NCBI RefSeq assembly: GCF_004353825.1
Contig: NZ_SMNA01000003.1
Coordinates: forward strand, 479,125 to 543,124
Direction: 5' to 3'
From: Occultella glacieicola
GTDB lineage: Bacteria > Actinomycetota > Actinomycetes > Actinomycetales > Beutenbergiaceae
DNA length: 64,000 nt
Part shown: positions 25,312 through 34,354 of the stretch, piece after piece
Position numbering within the stretch: position 1 is the stretch's first letter
Layout: every line of letters starts with the position of its first letter
Notes under the pieces: model-generated
What the model was told of the DNA's origin: nothing
Databases searched by the model: none
What the model saw: the letters and a program-made list of their open reading frames with translations, nothing else
Made by a program: the position numbers and the translations under genes

Positions 25312-26963
25312 CTACCCGCAAGCCACGGCTCGTCATCGTGGTCCAGAGCAAGATCACGGGGGACTCCCGGGTCCAGAAGGCCGCCATCTCGGCGGCCAGG
25401 GCCGGTTGGGAGGTCGCCCTGCTCGGCTTCGACGGGATCGGTGGAGAGCCCCGGTCCTGGCTCGGCTCCGTCCGGGTGATCCGGCGCGGAATCGGAACCG
25501 CACACCGTGACGAGTTCGCGGCCCGCTGGGTCGAGATCCGCAGTCCCCTGTTCCCGGGCGCCTATCGACACACGTCCGAACAGGTGAACGCCGGTCGCCG
25601 GCTGAGCCGCCGGATCCGGCGGGAGCGGGAGCGGCTCCCCCAGCGGTCCGGCCCGGCGGGGCTCCTGCGACGGATACTTCTCGAGACCCGGCTGCTCGGG
25701 CCACGCGTCAGCCACAAGGTCCGCTCCTGGGGGGCCGGCAGCCACCGCAGCACGCTCCCGGACAAGAACCCCGAGGATGTCACCTGGCGGGAGGACCTCC
25801 CAGCCTTCCTCGACTGGCGCGATGCCTTCGCGCCCGCGTTGGTGAGCCTGGCCCCGGACCTGATCCACTCCAACGATCCCGCCATGATCGGCGTGGCCCA
25901 CGAGGCGGTCTCGGCCCTGCGGGCTCGCGGCCGTGCCGTGGGCTGGATCCACGACATCCACGAGCATGTCTCCGCGGTCGACTGGGGCTCGGAACGCATC
26001 TCGGCTGCGTACGTGGACCACGAGCGGGAGTACATCGCGGCGCCCGATGCCTTGGTGACGGTCAGTCCCGAGATCGCCGAGATGCTCGCCGACGAGTATG
26101 CGCTCGACGAGCCTCCCGCCGTCGTCCGCAACGCCCCCCTGGCCGACGTTCGCACCGATGACGCGCCGAGCCTGCGGGAGCGGATCGGCCTGGACCCGGG
26201 TGTGCCGCTCATCGTGAGCAGCGGTTCGGTCGATCCACGACGCGGGCTGCACACCGTGATCGAGGCATTGCCGGCCGTGCGCGACGTCCACCTCGCGATC
26301 GTCACCCGGGAGCCCGAGACCACCGGTCCGCTGCACACGCTGCTGAAACGCGCCGAGGAACTCGGGGTCAGGGACCGGGTGCACACGGCACCCTACGTGC
26401 CCACGTTCCAGATCTCGGCCTACCTCTCCTCGGCCGACATCGGCGTGTTCGCCGGTGTCCATTATCCGAACTACGAAGCGTCGCTACCCACCAAGCTGCC
26501 GGAGTACCTCCACGGCGGCCTACCACTCCTCGTCAGTGACCTGGCCACGCCGTCGGCGTTCGTGCGGAAGCATGGTGTCGGCGAAGTGTTCGTCGCCGAG
26601 GACTCAGCCGACCTCGCCCGGGCCGTCCGTGACCTGCTGGCCGACCTCGACGGCTATCGGAACGCGATCACGAAGCCCCTCCTCGAGGAACTCTCCTGGC
26701 AGCACCAGGCGACCACGCTCGTCGACCTCTACACCCGCGTGACGGGGATCCGTCCGGAGGTTCCCGAGGAGGCGATCCCCTGGGAGGTATCGGAGACCGA
26801 GAGCGGGCCGCGCGACCCGTGGCCGGACCTCGAACCGGTCCACGATCCCCAGCCTGCCTCGGAGGGCGTCGAGGACCCGAACCCGGAGGCGGACGAAGAC
26901 GAGGCTCTAGCGCTGCCCGACGGCACGCGCAGCCGCCTGGAGGCCGTTGAGGATCGCGGCTGA
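25308..26963 (+). CDS. GT4 glycosyltransferase with acidic C-terminal tail (551 aa)
   Basis: GT-B fold with an N-domain beginning RLVIVVQSKITGDSRVQKAAISAARAGW, AWIHDIHEH-like GWIHDIHEHVSAVDW, VTVSPEIAEML, and a C-domain with VSSGSVDPRRGLHTVIEALPAV and TKLPEYLHGGLPLLVSDL. Residues ~495-551 are an acidic, Pro-rich tail (ETESGPRDPWPDLE) not needed for the fold. The start GTG overlaps the previous gene by 4 bp. The 3' end overlaps the convergent small gene by 57 bp, so this tail shares DNA with another reading frame. Related GTs of this DSRVxK type recur at 31.3, 32.9, 46.5 and 49.2 kb. Confidence 0.87.
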   Translation: MTTRKPRLVIVVQSKITGDSRVQKAAISAARAGWEVALLGFDGIGGEPRSWLGSVRVIRRGIGTAHRDEFAARWVEIRSPLFPGAYRHTSEQVNAGRRLSRRIRRERERLPQRSGPAGLLRRILLETRLLGPRVSHKVRSWGAGSHRSTLPDKNPEDVTWREDLPAFLDWRDAFAPALVSLAPDLIHSNDPAMIGVAHEAVSALRARGRAVGWIHDIHEHVSAVDWGSERISAAYVDHEREYIAAPDALVTVSPEIAEMLADEYALDEPPAVVRNAPLADVRTDDAPSLRERIGLDPGVPLIVSSGSVDPRRGLHTVIEALPAVRDVHLAIVTREPETTGPLHTLLKRAEELGVRDRVHTAPYVPTFQISAYLSSADIGVFAGVHYPNYEASLPTKLPEYLHGGLPLLVSDLATPSAFVRKHGVGEVFVAEDSADLARAVRDLLADLDGYRNAITKPLLEELSWQHQATTLVDLYTRVTGIRPEVPEEAIPWEVSETESGPRDPWPDLEPVHDPQPASEGVEDPNPEADEDEALALPDGTRSRLEAVEDRG

Positions 26964-27326
26964 TCCGCTCAGCCGACGTGCTCGCCACGCCAGCGGGACG
27001 GCGTCGGCGTCCAGGGCCACGATCAGGTCGGCAGATTCCAGAACCGCGCGAACCGCTGCGCTGCGGAGCCCGTTCCGCTCGAACCCGGCCGCGTTAGTCC
27101 GACCCAGCAGGACGGCCACGACGTGACCCACCGCGTCCTTCCCCGACACCTTGCGCTGGGGCCGGAGCGGGGACGACGACACCTCGAGGCGGCGAACCCC
27201 CTCGGTCGTCGCGCCGGATCCGGCCAGGACCACGGTGACCTCGATGTCGTCGGGCACATTCCGGACGAGTTCCCGTACCGCGGCAGCACCGTTCGTGGTG
27301 CCCGCTAGGACGACGACCGACCTCAT
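26907..27326 (-). CDS. Small protein of unknown function, Rossmann-like (139 aa)
   Basis: I do not recognise a family. It reads as alternating strands and helices: MRSVVVLAGTTNGAAAVRELVRN, IEVTVVLAGSGATTEG, GHVVAVLLGRTNAAGFERNGLRSAAVRAVLESADLIVALDADAVPLAW. The LAGTTNG and LAGSG loops could bind a phosphate or nucleotide. The start overlaps the GT4 stop upstream by 4 bp (ATGA), which implies it is made with that enzyme, and its 3' end overlaps the converging GT4 gene by 57 bp. Codon usage matches the neighbours, so a real gene is likely. Confidence 0.65.
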   Translation of the reverse strand: MRSVVVLAGTTNGAAAVRELVRNVPDDIEVTVVLAGSGATTEGVRRLEVSSSPLRPQRKVSGKDAVGHVVAVLLGRTNAAGFERNGLRSAAVRAVLESADLIVALDADAVPLAWRARRLSGSAAILNGLQAAARAVGQR

Positions 27327-28684
27327 CCGCTCGTCCCCTGCCGTGCGGGGCTGATGTCACTGAGCGCCCGGAGCCGAGGAGCGAACTGACGGTCCCGACG
27401 GAACTGCTCGGCGAACTCCAGCGCCACGGCGGCGAGGCTCGGGTCGGCGCCCCGGGCCAGCTGCCAACCCCTGCCGAGCGCGACCGCGACCGCAGCCGCG
27501 TCCGTGGCGTCGGTCGGCACCCACAGCGGGTATCCACGCAGCACCGTGGCCGCGGCGTTCCGGGGATCGTGGACCGAGACGATCGGCAGTCCGGTGGCGA
27601 GGTATTCGAAGACCTTGCCGCTCGTCACATAGCGGCCCGCGCCCAGAGCCAGGACGAGTACGTCGACATCGGCGTAGTAGGCGCCCACGTCGTTCTTGGC
27701 GATCGGCCCGTCATAGGACACCCCGAACGAGCGCCCGCGCTCGATCGTCGCCAGCATCTGCGGGTCGGGGACCGCGAAGTAGCCGAGGTAGCCGGCCAGC
27801 GACAGGGTCGCCCCGGTCGGCAACGACCCGTTCCGTTTGGCCAGTTCCCAGCCGTCGATGAGCTCGGTCAGCGGCACCATGCGGGTCATCGTGCCGACGT
27901 AGCCGAACCGCGGCCGCGGGGGTTCGTCGACACCTGCGATCTCCGCCGCCTCCGACCTGCCCGTTGCAGGCGACCGGTCCTCGCTCCGGAGGAGATCCGG
28001 ATCCCAGCCGTTCGCGACCACGTGCATCCGGTCGGCGACCTCCCGATAGCGAGCGGCGTGCCAGTCCCGGATCGGCTCGTTCACGAACCAGACCTCGCGT
28101 GCGCCCGCGAGGAGCCGCTGCTCCCATCGTCCGATCCGACTCCATCGGCCGGTGAGCGTGCGGCCGGAGAAGACGTCGAGCGTCCAGGCGTCCCGGTAGT
28201 CCAGCACGTAAGGCACCCCGTCCTTGGCGAGAGCGTCGGCAGCGGTGAACGTGACGTAGGGATTGGCCGTCGACACGACGAGGTCGACCGGGTCGGCGGC
28301 GTGGATGCTGCGCGCGGCCCGCTCCAAGGGCCCGCGCCATGGGCCGTATCCGCGCTCGGGAAACGACCGCCGGTCCAGCAGTCCACGCCAGCGATGCCAT
28401 GCCTGCGGTAACTGGGCCCGCAGCCAGGAATAGGTGCGGATGTCGGCATCCTGCGCGGGCCATTCGAAGGGGACCCGCATCACCGTGATGTCCGGGTCGA
28501 TCCGGGACTCCAGCGACGGGTCGGTGCCGGTGTACCGATCGAAGGTGTCCCGGTCGGCGGTCAGCACCGTCACCCGCCAGCCCGACCTCGCGAACGCGTT
28601 CGCCGTGGCCAGGGCCCGGTACACGCCTCCACCGCGACACGGCGGGTATCCCCACGCGACGTAGAGGAGGTGCGGTTGGGTCAC
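27323..28684 (-). CDS. GT4-like glycosyltransferase (453 aa)
   Basis: GT-B fold: HLLYVAWGYPPCRGGGVYRALATANAFARSGWRVTVLTAD, VVSTANPYVTFTAADAL, YVLDYRDAWTLDVFSG, VWFVNEPIRDWHAARY, FGYVGTMTRMVPL and the donor-site TSGKVFEYLATGLPIVSVHDP. A GTG at 28684 with GGAAAGA upstream is taken, because the in-frame extension would reach over the divergent gene. It is a clear paralogue of the plus-strand gene at 36399: the NEP(I/M)RDWHAARY, LDYRD(A/S)WTLD and (V/T)SGK/AGK-(V/T)(F/Y)EY(L/M)ATG blocks match. Confidence 0.87.
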   Translation of the reverse strand: MTQPHLLYVAWGYPPCRGGGVYRALATANAFARSGWRVTVLTADRDTFDRYTGTDPSLESRIDPDITVMRVPFEWPAQDADIRTYSWLRAQLPQAWHRWRGLLDRRSFPERGYGPWRGPLERAARSIHAADPVDLVVSTANPYVTFTAADALAKDGVPYVLDYRDAWTLDVFSGRTLTGRWSRIGRWEQRLLAGAREVWFVNEPIRDWHAARYREVADRMHVVANGWDPDLLRSEDRSPATGRSEAAEIAGVDEPPRPRFGYVGTMTRMVPLTELIDGWELAKRNGSLPTGATLSLAGYLGYFAVPDPQMLATIERGRSFGVSYDGPIAKNDVGAYYADVDVLVLALGAGRYVTSGKVFEYLATGLPIVSVHDPRNAAATVLRGYPLWVPTDATDAAAVAVALGRGWQLARGADPSLAAVALEFAEQFRRDRQFAPRLRALSDISPARQGTSG

Positions 28685-28737
28685 GTCGTGGTCTTTCCGT
28701 CGGCTGGCCCACGTGGGGTTCGGTCCGCGGCCCTCGT

Positions 28738-28743
28738 TACAAT
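28738..28743 (+). promoter_or_regulatory. -10 element TACAAT upstream of the 28.8-37.7 kb glycosyltransferase run
   Basis: TACAAT is one base from the TATAAT consensus. It lies 59 bases before the GTG of the first gene in the divergent spacer (28685-28802). A ribosome site AAGGGAA precedes that GTG. The -35 position reads GGGGTT, which is poor, so an alternative sigma factor or activator may be involved. Confidence 0.5.
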
Positions 28744-28802
28744 AGCGTGACCGCGAGAACAGGAGCGTGCCGCGCCCTGAATCACCACGAAGGGAACTGG
28801 CC

Positions 28803-30065
28803 GTGACCGACTCCGGGCTGCGAGGACTGCGCCGGGTGTGGCGTCGGGTGCCGAAGCCCGTCCGCGATCGGCTCAAGCCGCTCCGCGATGCCCTCAGGGG
28901 TCCGGCTGCCCGGGTCGAGCCCGTTGTGGCGGAGCCCGTGGAGGAGCCCGGACCCCAACCACGTGCGATCACCCTCCCCGAGGGACTCCAACCACGTCCC
29001 GTGCCACCGGAGCGCGACATCACGGTCTTCATCGGCCCGGCCAACCATGCCGGTCAGGGCTTCCGGTGGGCGCGCGCGTTGGAGCAGGCCGACGGGAATC
29101 TGGCAGCGGTCTCGTTCGCCCCCACTCGCGAGAACGGCTTCGCCTTCGAGATCGACTACACGGTCCCGGTGGGGATCTACTGGGACAACGAGATCTGGGC
29201 GCGGGATCAGCTCGAATACCTCACCGGATCCTTCAGCCACGTCCTCTTCGAGGCCGAGCAACCGCTGCTCGGCCTCCACCTGGGTGAGGACTTCAGCGCC
29301 GAGGCAGGGAGACTGCGTCAGAGCGGTGTCGAGGTCGCCACGATCTGTCACGGCAGCGATATCCGTCTGCCCAGCCGCCACATCCGCGACAACCCCTGGT
29401 CCCCGTTCCTGGTGCCGGGCTATCGCAAGACCAAGGAACTGGAAGTGCTGGCCCGCCTCAACGCCCGCCGGCTCGCCGATCTCGACGCCCCGGTCTTCGT
29501 GTCGACACCGGACCTGCTGGACGACGTGCCAACCGCGTCGTGGTGCCCGGTGGTCGTCGATCCCGAGCGGTGGCGCTCAGAGCCCCGCACGATCCCCACG
29601 CGCCCCGTCGTCGTCCACGCGCCGAGCCGCGCCGCCGTGAAAGGCACCGAACTCATCGAGCCGATCCTGGAGCAACTCCATGCGGACGGGTTGATCGAAT
29701 ACCGGCGCATCACGAAGGTGCCCTCGGCGGCGATGCCCGGCGTGTACCGCTCCGCGGACATCGTCCTCGACCAGTTCCGGATCGGGAGCTACGGGGTCGC
29801 GGCCTGCGAGGCCATGGCCGCCGGCTGTGTGGTGGTCGGCAATGTCCGCGACTCGGTCCGTCGACACGTGCGGGAGAGCACCGGCACCGACCTCCCGATC
29901 GTGCAGGCCGACCCCGACGATCTGGCCCCGGTCCTGCGAGGCCTGCTCGGCTCCCGCGACGGGTGGCCAGTCCTGGGTGAGCGTGGCGAGGCGTTCGTCG
30001 AACGCGTGCACAACGGCGTCCGGTCCGCCGAGGTGCTGGAGACCTTCGTCGGAGCGAACCGATGA
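28803..30065 (+). CDS. Glycosyltransferase-like protein, GT-B (tandem paralogue 1, 420 aa)
   Basis: A basic N-terminal leader (RRVWRRVPKPVRDRLKPLRD) and a Pro/Glu-rich linker precede a GT-B-like body: VFIGPANHAGQGFRWARALEQ, GSFSHVLFEAEQPLLG, TICHGSDIRLPSRHIR, PVFVSTPDLLDDVP, VVVHAPSRAAVKGTELI, and the terminal SADIVLDQFRIGSYGVAACEAMAAGCVVVGNV. The last block is the donor-binding region of GT4 enzymes. GTG 28803 is chosen for its ribosome site. The next gene repeats every one of these blocks, so this is a tandem duplication. It is likely to transfer a sugar in the polymer. Confidence 0.83.
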   Translation: MTDSGLRGLRRVWRRVPKPVRDRLKPLRDALRGPAARVEPVVAEPVEEPGPQPRAITLPEGLQPRPVPPERDITVFIGPANHAGQGFRWARALEQADGNLAAVSFAPTRENGFAFEIDYTVPVGIYWDNEIWARDQLEYLTGSFSHVLFEAEQPLLGLHLGEDFSAEAGRLRQSGVEVATICHGSDIRLPSRHIRDNPWSPFLVPGYRKTKELEVLARLNARRLADLDAPVFVSTPDLLDDVPTASWCPVVVDPERWRSEPRTIPTRPVVVHAPSRAAVKGTELIEPILEQLHADGLIEYRRITKVPSAAMPGVYRSADIVLDQFRIGSYGVAACEAMAAGCVVVGNVRDSVRRHVRESTGTDLPIVQADPDDLAPVLRGLLGSRDGWPVLGERGEAFVERVHNGVRSAEVLETFVGANR

Positions 30066-31321
30066 ATCACGCCCGCCGGTTGCTGACGACGATGGCACGA
30101 ACCGTCGCCGACTCCCGTCGACACCTTCCTGGACCGCTTCGACGCTTGCTCACATCGGTGAAGGATCGCCTGCCTCGCGCCACGGTCGAACGGGCCATGG
30201 GCCGCGAGGTTCACGTGGGTGGACCGGACGACGGCGACGAGGGTCGGCCCGCCGTCCCGGACACCGCCGTCCGGCTGTTCGTCGGCCCCGCGAACTTCGC
30301 GGGCCAGGGCTACCTGTGGGCCCGAGCCGTCGAACGGTCCGTCCCAGATGTCTCCGCTGTCTCATTCGCTCCACACGTGCCAGGAGCGTTCGACTTCCCG
30401 GTGGACTACCTCGTGCCGCAGGCGACCTACCTCGACGACTTCGAGTTCCACGAGCGTCTGTTGGCCTACGTCCGCGGGCAGTTCACGCACGTCCTGTTCG
30501 AGGCTGCGCGCCCCCTGTTCGGGCGTTCTTACGGACTGAACTTCCTCACCGAGTCGAAGCTCCTGACGAGGGCGGGCCTCGCCGTCGCCGTGATCGCCCA
30601 TGGAACCGATGTGCGACTCCCCAGCCGACACGCCGCCGCCTACGACTACTCACCCTTCCGAGGCGACCTCGTTCCGGAGACGCCGCTGTTGGAGGATCGG
30701 GCGGCACGCAACATCGCCAGGATCGATGCGTTCAGCGGACCGGCTTTCGTCTCCACACCGGATCTCCTGCTCGACCTTCCGGAGGCCACCTGGTGTCCCG
30801 TGGTCGTCGACGTGGATCGGTGGCACACCGACGTGCCGCCGATGCAGCGCAAGGTTCCGGTCGTGGTTCATGCGCCGAGCAAGAGCCACGTCAAGGGAAC
30901 GGACCTCGTCGAGACCGCCCTCGCGGACCTCGTGGCGCGCGGCGCCATCGAGTACCGCAGGATCGAGGGTGTGCCCGCTGCGGAGATGACGCGGGTGTAC
31001 ACCGAGGCGGACATCGTGCTCGACCAGTTCCGCCTCGGCAGTTACGGTGTGGCCGCGTGTGAGGCGATGGCGGCCGGGCGCGTCGTCGTCGGGAACGTGT
31101 CCGATCTGGTCCGCGAGCACGCAACCTCCGTGGGGGCCGGCGAGTTGCCGATCATTCAGGCGGACGGCAGCGACCTCGCCAGTGTGATCGAGAGCATCAT
31201 CGACGACCCGACGACCGCCCGGACGCGGGCCGCCGACGGGCTCGGCTATGTTCGCGCCGTGCACGACGGCAGCATTTCGGCCGGTATTCTTCGAAACTTC
31301 CTGGAGGAAGGGCAGCAGTGA
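30062..31321 (+). CDS. Glycosyltransferase-like protein, GT-B (tandem paralogue 2, 419 aa)
   Basis: Paralogue of the preceding gene, overlapping its stop by 4 bp (ATGA). Matching blocks: LFVGPANFAGQGYLWARAVE, GQFTHVLFEAARPLFG, VIAHGTDVRLPSRHAA, AFVSTPDLLLDLPEATWCPVVVD, VVVHAPSKSHVKGTDLV, ADIVLDQFRLGSYGVAACEAMAAGRVVVGN. The basic N-terminus is shorter and the linker different. The two probably act one after the other or on related acceptors. ATG start is certain; it is coupled on to the GT4 at 31318. Confidence 0.83.
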   Translation: MNHARRLLTTMARTVADSRRHLPGPLRRLLTSVKDRLPRATVERAMGREVHVGGPDDGDEGRPAVPDTAVRLFVGPANFAGQGYLWARAVERSVPDVSAVSFAPHVPGAFDFPVDYLVPQATYLDDFEFHERLLAYVRGQFTHVLFEAARPLFGRSYGLNFLTESKLLTRAGLAVAVIAHGTDVRLPSRHAAAYDYSPFRGDLVPETPLLEDRAARNIARIDAFSGPAFVSTPDLLLDLPEATWCPVVVDVDRWHTDVPPMQRKVPVVVHAPSKSHVKGTDLVETALADLVARGAIEYRRIEGVPAAEMTRVYTEADIVLDQFRLGSYGVAACEAMAAGRVVVGNVSDLVREHATSVGAGELPIIQADGSDLASVIESIIDDPTTARTRAADGLGYVRAVHDGSISAGILRNFLEEGQQ

Positions 31322-32901
31322 CCTCGGATCGGCCGCCACACGTCGTCTACATGCCCGGCAATGACGTCCTCGTCGATGCCCGCGTGTTGAAATACATCGC
31401 CAGTGCGGACTCGCTCGGACTGCGGGTCACGGGCGTCGGGGTTGTGCGCAAGGGGCACCACCGTAGTTTCGCTCTGGGCAACGGCCACATCCTCATCGAG
31501 CCGGTGCCCATCCCCCAGACCCCCGCAGCCGCCCCCACCGCCGAGCGCACCCCCCTCGGTCTCGCGGTCCGCGACCTGGTGCGCCCCGGTGCCGGCACAC
31601 GTGACCGGCTCGAGGCCGGCCGCCGCGCCACCGCCAAGCGCAGGCGGGGGGCGGCCCGCGCCCTGCGCGAGCGCCAGCACGGCGCTCTCGCCTATCCGGT
31701 GGCGCTCGTCCGGCACGGGCAGATCGCTCTCGAGAGGCTGTACAACAAGGCGCTCGGAGTTCGGCTCCGGGGCAGGCCCACCGACGAGGCCATCGAGGAG
31801 ATCACCGACCGCGATCTGGCCATCGCGCACTACCAGGCGCATCCCGAGTTGAGTCGCTGGCGCGAGACCCTGCCCAACGCCCGCGTCGACGAGGAGTCGC
31901 TCGGTCGCCTCCTCGACGAACTTCGCCCCGACATCATCCACGTCCACGACGTCTTCATGCTCGGCGTCGCCGTGAACGCCGCTGATCGGGCCGCCGCACG
32001 GGGGCGGACCGTCCGACTCGTCTACGACGCCCACGAGTACATCGCCGGTGTCGCCGTCATTCCCGCATTGACCATCGGTGCCTACTGCGACCTTGAGCGT
32101 GAGTTCGTCCCACGAATGGATCGCATCATCACGGTCTCGGAACCGCTGGCCGGCTGGCTCCAGCGCGACTACCACCTCGAGCGGACCCCTGACGTGGTGC
32201 TCAACGCACCAATGGTCGGTCGCCCGCCCGAAGACTTCAAGGATCTGCGCGACGTCGTCGGGCTCGGGGACGATGTTCCGCTCATGGTCTACGGCGGCGG
32301 CGTGAACCGTGCGCGGGGCGTCCAGACCGCTGTCGCTGCTCTCGCCGAACTGCCCGAGATGCATCTGGCGCTCGTGACCAACCGGCCGAACGGGCCCGTG
32401 ACGCGGGAACTGCTTGCGCAGGCCCGGTCGCTGGGCGTCCTGGATCGCTTTCACGTGGCCCCGTTCGTGCCGCCCGAGTTCGTGACACATTACTTCGGCC
32501 GGGTCACGATCGGACTGAGCACTCTGCTGCACGCGCCGAACCACGACGTCGCACTCACGAACAAGTTCTGTGAGTACCTGCTCGCTGGGATCCCGATCAT
32601 CACCAGCGACACGCCCGCGCAGGCGGAGATCGTCGAGGAACGAGGCCTCGGCGGGGTGTACATCGCCGGCGACGTCCAGGATCTCGTTCGAGCGGTACGG
32701 GAGCTGCTTCCGCGTGTCAATGAGGTCCGCGACCGGATCGCCGGCGACCAGGCCCTCCGGCACGAGTTCTCCTGGGCGGCCCAGGTCGAGACCATCCGCG
32801 ACGTGTATGCGGACCTGCTTGGTTCGCTGCCCGAGCGAGCCTGGGCCGCCGATGCCACACACATCACCCAACTGGAGCCGAGGGAGATCACGAAACCGTG
32901 A
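31318..32901 (+). CDS. GT4 glycosyltransferase (527 aa)
   Basis: GT-B fold with VVYMPGNDVLVDARVLKYIASADSLGLRV, a long helical insert of about residues 60-190, then DIIHVHDVFMLGVAVNAADRA, RLVYDAHEYIAGVAVIP, MDRIITVSEPLAGWLQRDY, PLMVYGGGVNRARGVQTAVAAL and LTNKFCEYLLAGIPIITSD. GTG 31318 overlaps the stop before it and its own stop overlaps the next GTG, so at least four glycosyltransferases in a row are coupled. It shares the VYDAHEYI, VSEP and N-K-F/L-EY/DY blocks with 32898 and 46479. Confidence 0.87.
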   Translation: MTSDRPPHVVYMPGNDVLVDARVLKYIASADSLGLRVTGVGVVRKGHHRSFALGNGHILIEPVPIPQTPAAAPTAERTPLGLAVRDLVRPGAGTRDRLEAGRRATAKRRRGAARALRERQHGALAYPVALVRHGQIALERLYNKALGVRLRGRPTDEAIEEITDRDLAIAHYQAHPELSRWRETLPNARVDEESLGRLLDELRPDIIHVHDVFMLGVAVNAADRAAARGRTVRLVYDAHEYIAGVAVIPALTIGAYCDLEREFVPRMDRIITVSEPLAGWLQRDYHLERTPDVVLNAPMVGRPPEDFKDLRDVVGLGDDVPLMVYGGGVNRARGVQTAVAALAELPEMHLALVTNRPNGPVTRELLAQARSLGVLDRFHVAPFVPPEFVTHYFGRVTIGLSTLLHAPNHDVALTNKFCEYLLAGIPIITSDTPAQAEIVEERGLGGVYIAGDVQDLVRAVRELLPRVNEVRDRIAGDQALRHEFSWAAQVETIRDVYADLLGSLPERAWAADATHITQLEPREITKP

Positions 32902-34316
32902 GCAGCGAACACGTCGTGATGGTCGTCGCCAGCGGCATCGCTTCGGACGCGCGAGTCCGCAAGACTGCGGTTGCGGTCGCCGACCTCGGCTACCGCGTCA
33001 CCCTGCTCTACGGGGAACTCGACGCGACCGAACCTGTCGAGGGCACCCTCGGCCCGGCCCGGACCGTTGGCCTGCCGGTCGCGTACACGCGCCGCGACGA
33101 GCAAGTCGAACGGCGCCGAGCCCGGCGCGCGTGGCGGCCCTCGTGGCCCGCCTACCGTGACGGTGAGCGTGAGGAACACGGTCGTCAGGCACTCAACACT
33201 CGTCGCGCCAGTAAGGGCGACACCCCCGAGATCCTCGCCCGACGCGGGATCCATTGGGCTCGCCGCACACTCCGCGCGGCACAGGACCCGGCGTTCCGGC
33301 TCGCGTGGGGCAAGTACGACGGCCTGCGCGCACGGTTCGTGGGCCGGACTTGGCGCAGCGAGCTACCCAACATCGTCGACCTCGAGCGGGTGTTCACCGA
33401 CCGGATGGCTGCCGAGACCCCCGACATCCTGCACGTGCACGACATCCACCTGCTCAGCGCCGGCGTCCGGGTCAAACAGCGCGCTGCCCGGACCGGCCGC
33501 GCGGTACGGCTGATCTACGACGCCCACGAGTACATCCCCGGCACCGTCGCGCGCACCGTGCTCGAGGAGAACGCACTCAAGGCGATGGAGTCGGACCTGA
33601 TCGGGGATGCCGACGCCGTCATCACGGTGAGCGAACCGATCGCCGAGGCGCTCCGTGACCGTTACGACCTGCGGCGGACCCCGAGCGTGGTGCTCAACAG
33701 TCCGTCCCTGACGGTCGAGTCGACGTGTGCGAAGGACGTGCGCACCGAGTCCGGGATCGAGCCGGGTACGCCGCTCGTCGTGTACTCGGGAGTCCTGAAC
33801 GAGAAACGCGGCCTGCCGACCGTGGTCCAGGCACTCTCACTGTTGCCCGAGGTGCACTTCGCCGTCGTCTGTGTGCCGGACGCGAGCCACTGGCGGGCAG
33901 CCCTGCTGATGAAGGCCGCTCGCAAGGCGGGAGTGTCGGACCGGGTCCACCTCATCGATCCGGTGGCACCCGAGGAGATCCTTGCCTATCTCCGGACGGC
34001 CGACGTAGGGATCCACCCTCTGATCGCAGGCCTGCCGAACCATGAGATGGCCCTGCCGAACAAGTTGTTCGACTATCTGTTCGCCGGCCTGCCGATCGTG
34101 GTCAGCGATCTCAAGCTGATGGGTGCGTTCGTGCGGGAGAATCGGATTGGCACGACCTTCACGGCGAGCGACCACCGCGATTGTGCCCGAGCGATCCGGG
34201 AGGCGCTCGAGAACGTCAAGGTCTACGGCGGTTCGGCGCGGTCGGAGGAGTTCACAGCCCGCTTCTCCTGGGAGCACCAGATCGAGCAGCTCGACCAGAC
34301 GTACGCCGCCCTGTAG
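32898..34316 (+). CDS. GT4 glycosyltransferase (472 aa)
   Basis: GT-B fold: VVMVVASGIASDARVRKTAVAVADLGYRVTLLYGELDATEPVEG, DILHVHDIHLLSAGVRVKQRA, RLIYDAHEYIPGTVARTVLE, AVITVSEPIAEALRDRYDL, LVVYSGVLNEKRGLPTVVQAL, VHLIDPVAPEEILAYLRTADVGIHPL and LPNKLFDYLFAGLPIVVSDLKLMGAFVRE. It is highly similar to the minus-strand gene at 46479 over its whole length, including the GLPIVVSDLxxMGAFVR region. The first 19-bp direct repeat begins at its stop codon. A donor cannot be assigned. Confidence 0.88.
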   Translation: MSSEHVVMVVASGIASDARVRKTAVAVADLGYRVTLLYGELDATEPVEGTLGPARTVGLPVAYTRRDEQVERRRARRAWRPSWPAYRDGEREEHGRQALNTRRASKGDTPEILARRGIHWARRTLRAAQDPAFRLAWGKYDGLRARFVGRTWRSELPNIVDLERVFTDRMAAETPDILHVHDIHLLSAGVRVKQRAARTGRAVRLIYDAHEYIPGTVARTVLEENALKAMESDLIGDADAVITVSEPIAEALRDRYDLRRTPSVVLNSPSLTVESTCAKDVRTESGIEPGTPLVVYSGVLNEKRGLPTVVQALSLLPEVHFAVVCVPDASHWRAALLMKAARKAGVSDRVHLIDPVAPEEILAYLRTADVGIHPLIAGLPNHEMALPNKLFDYLFAGLPIVVSDLKLMGAFVRENRIGTTFTASDHRDCARAIREALENVKVYGGSARSEEFTARFSWEHQIEQLDQTYAAL

Positions 34317-34354
34317 TGGGAGGATCGGACCGTCGGTAGTGGGAGGATCGGACC
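34313..34354 (+). repeat. Tandem direct repeat, two 19-bp copies (period 23) carrying the ribosome site of the SpoIID gene
   Basis: GTAGTGGGAGGATCGGACC occurs at 34313-34331 and again at 34336-34354, separated by GTCG. The first copy contains the TAG stop of the upstream glycosyltransferase, and the second ends exactly at the ATG of the SpoIID/FG-GAP gene, so its GGGAGGA is the Shine-Dalgarno. Confidence 0.9.
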
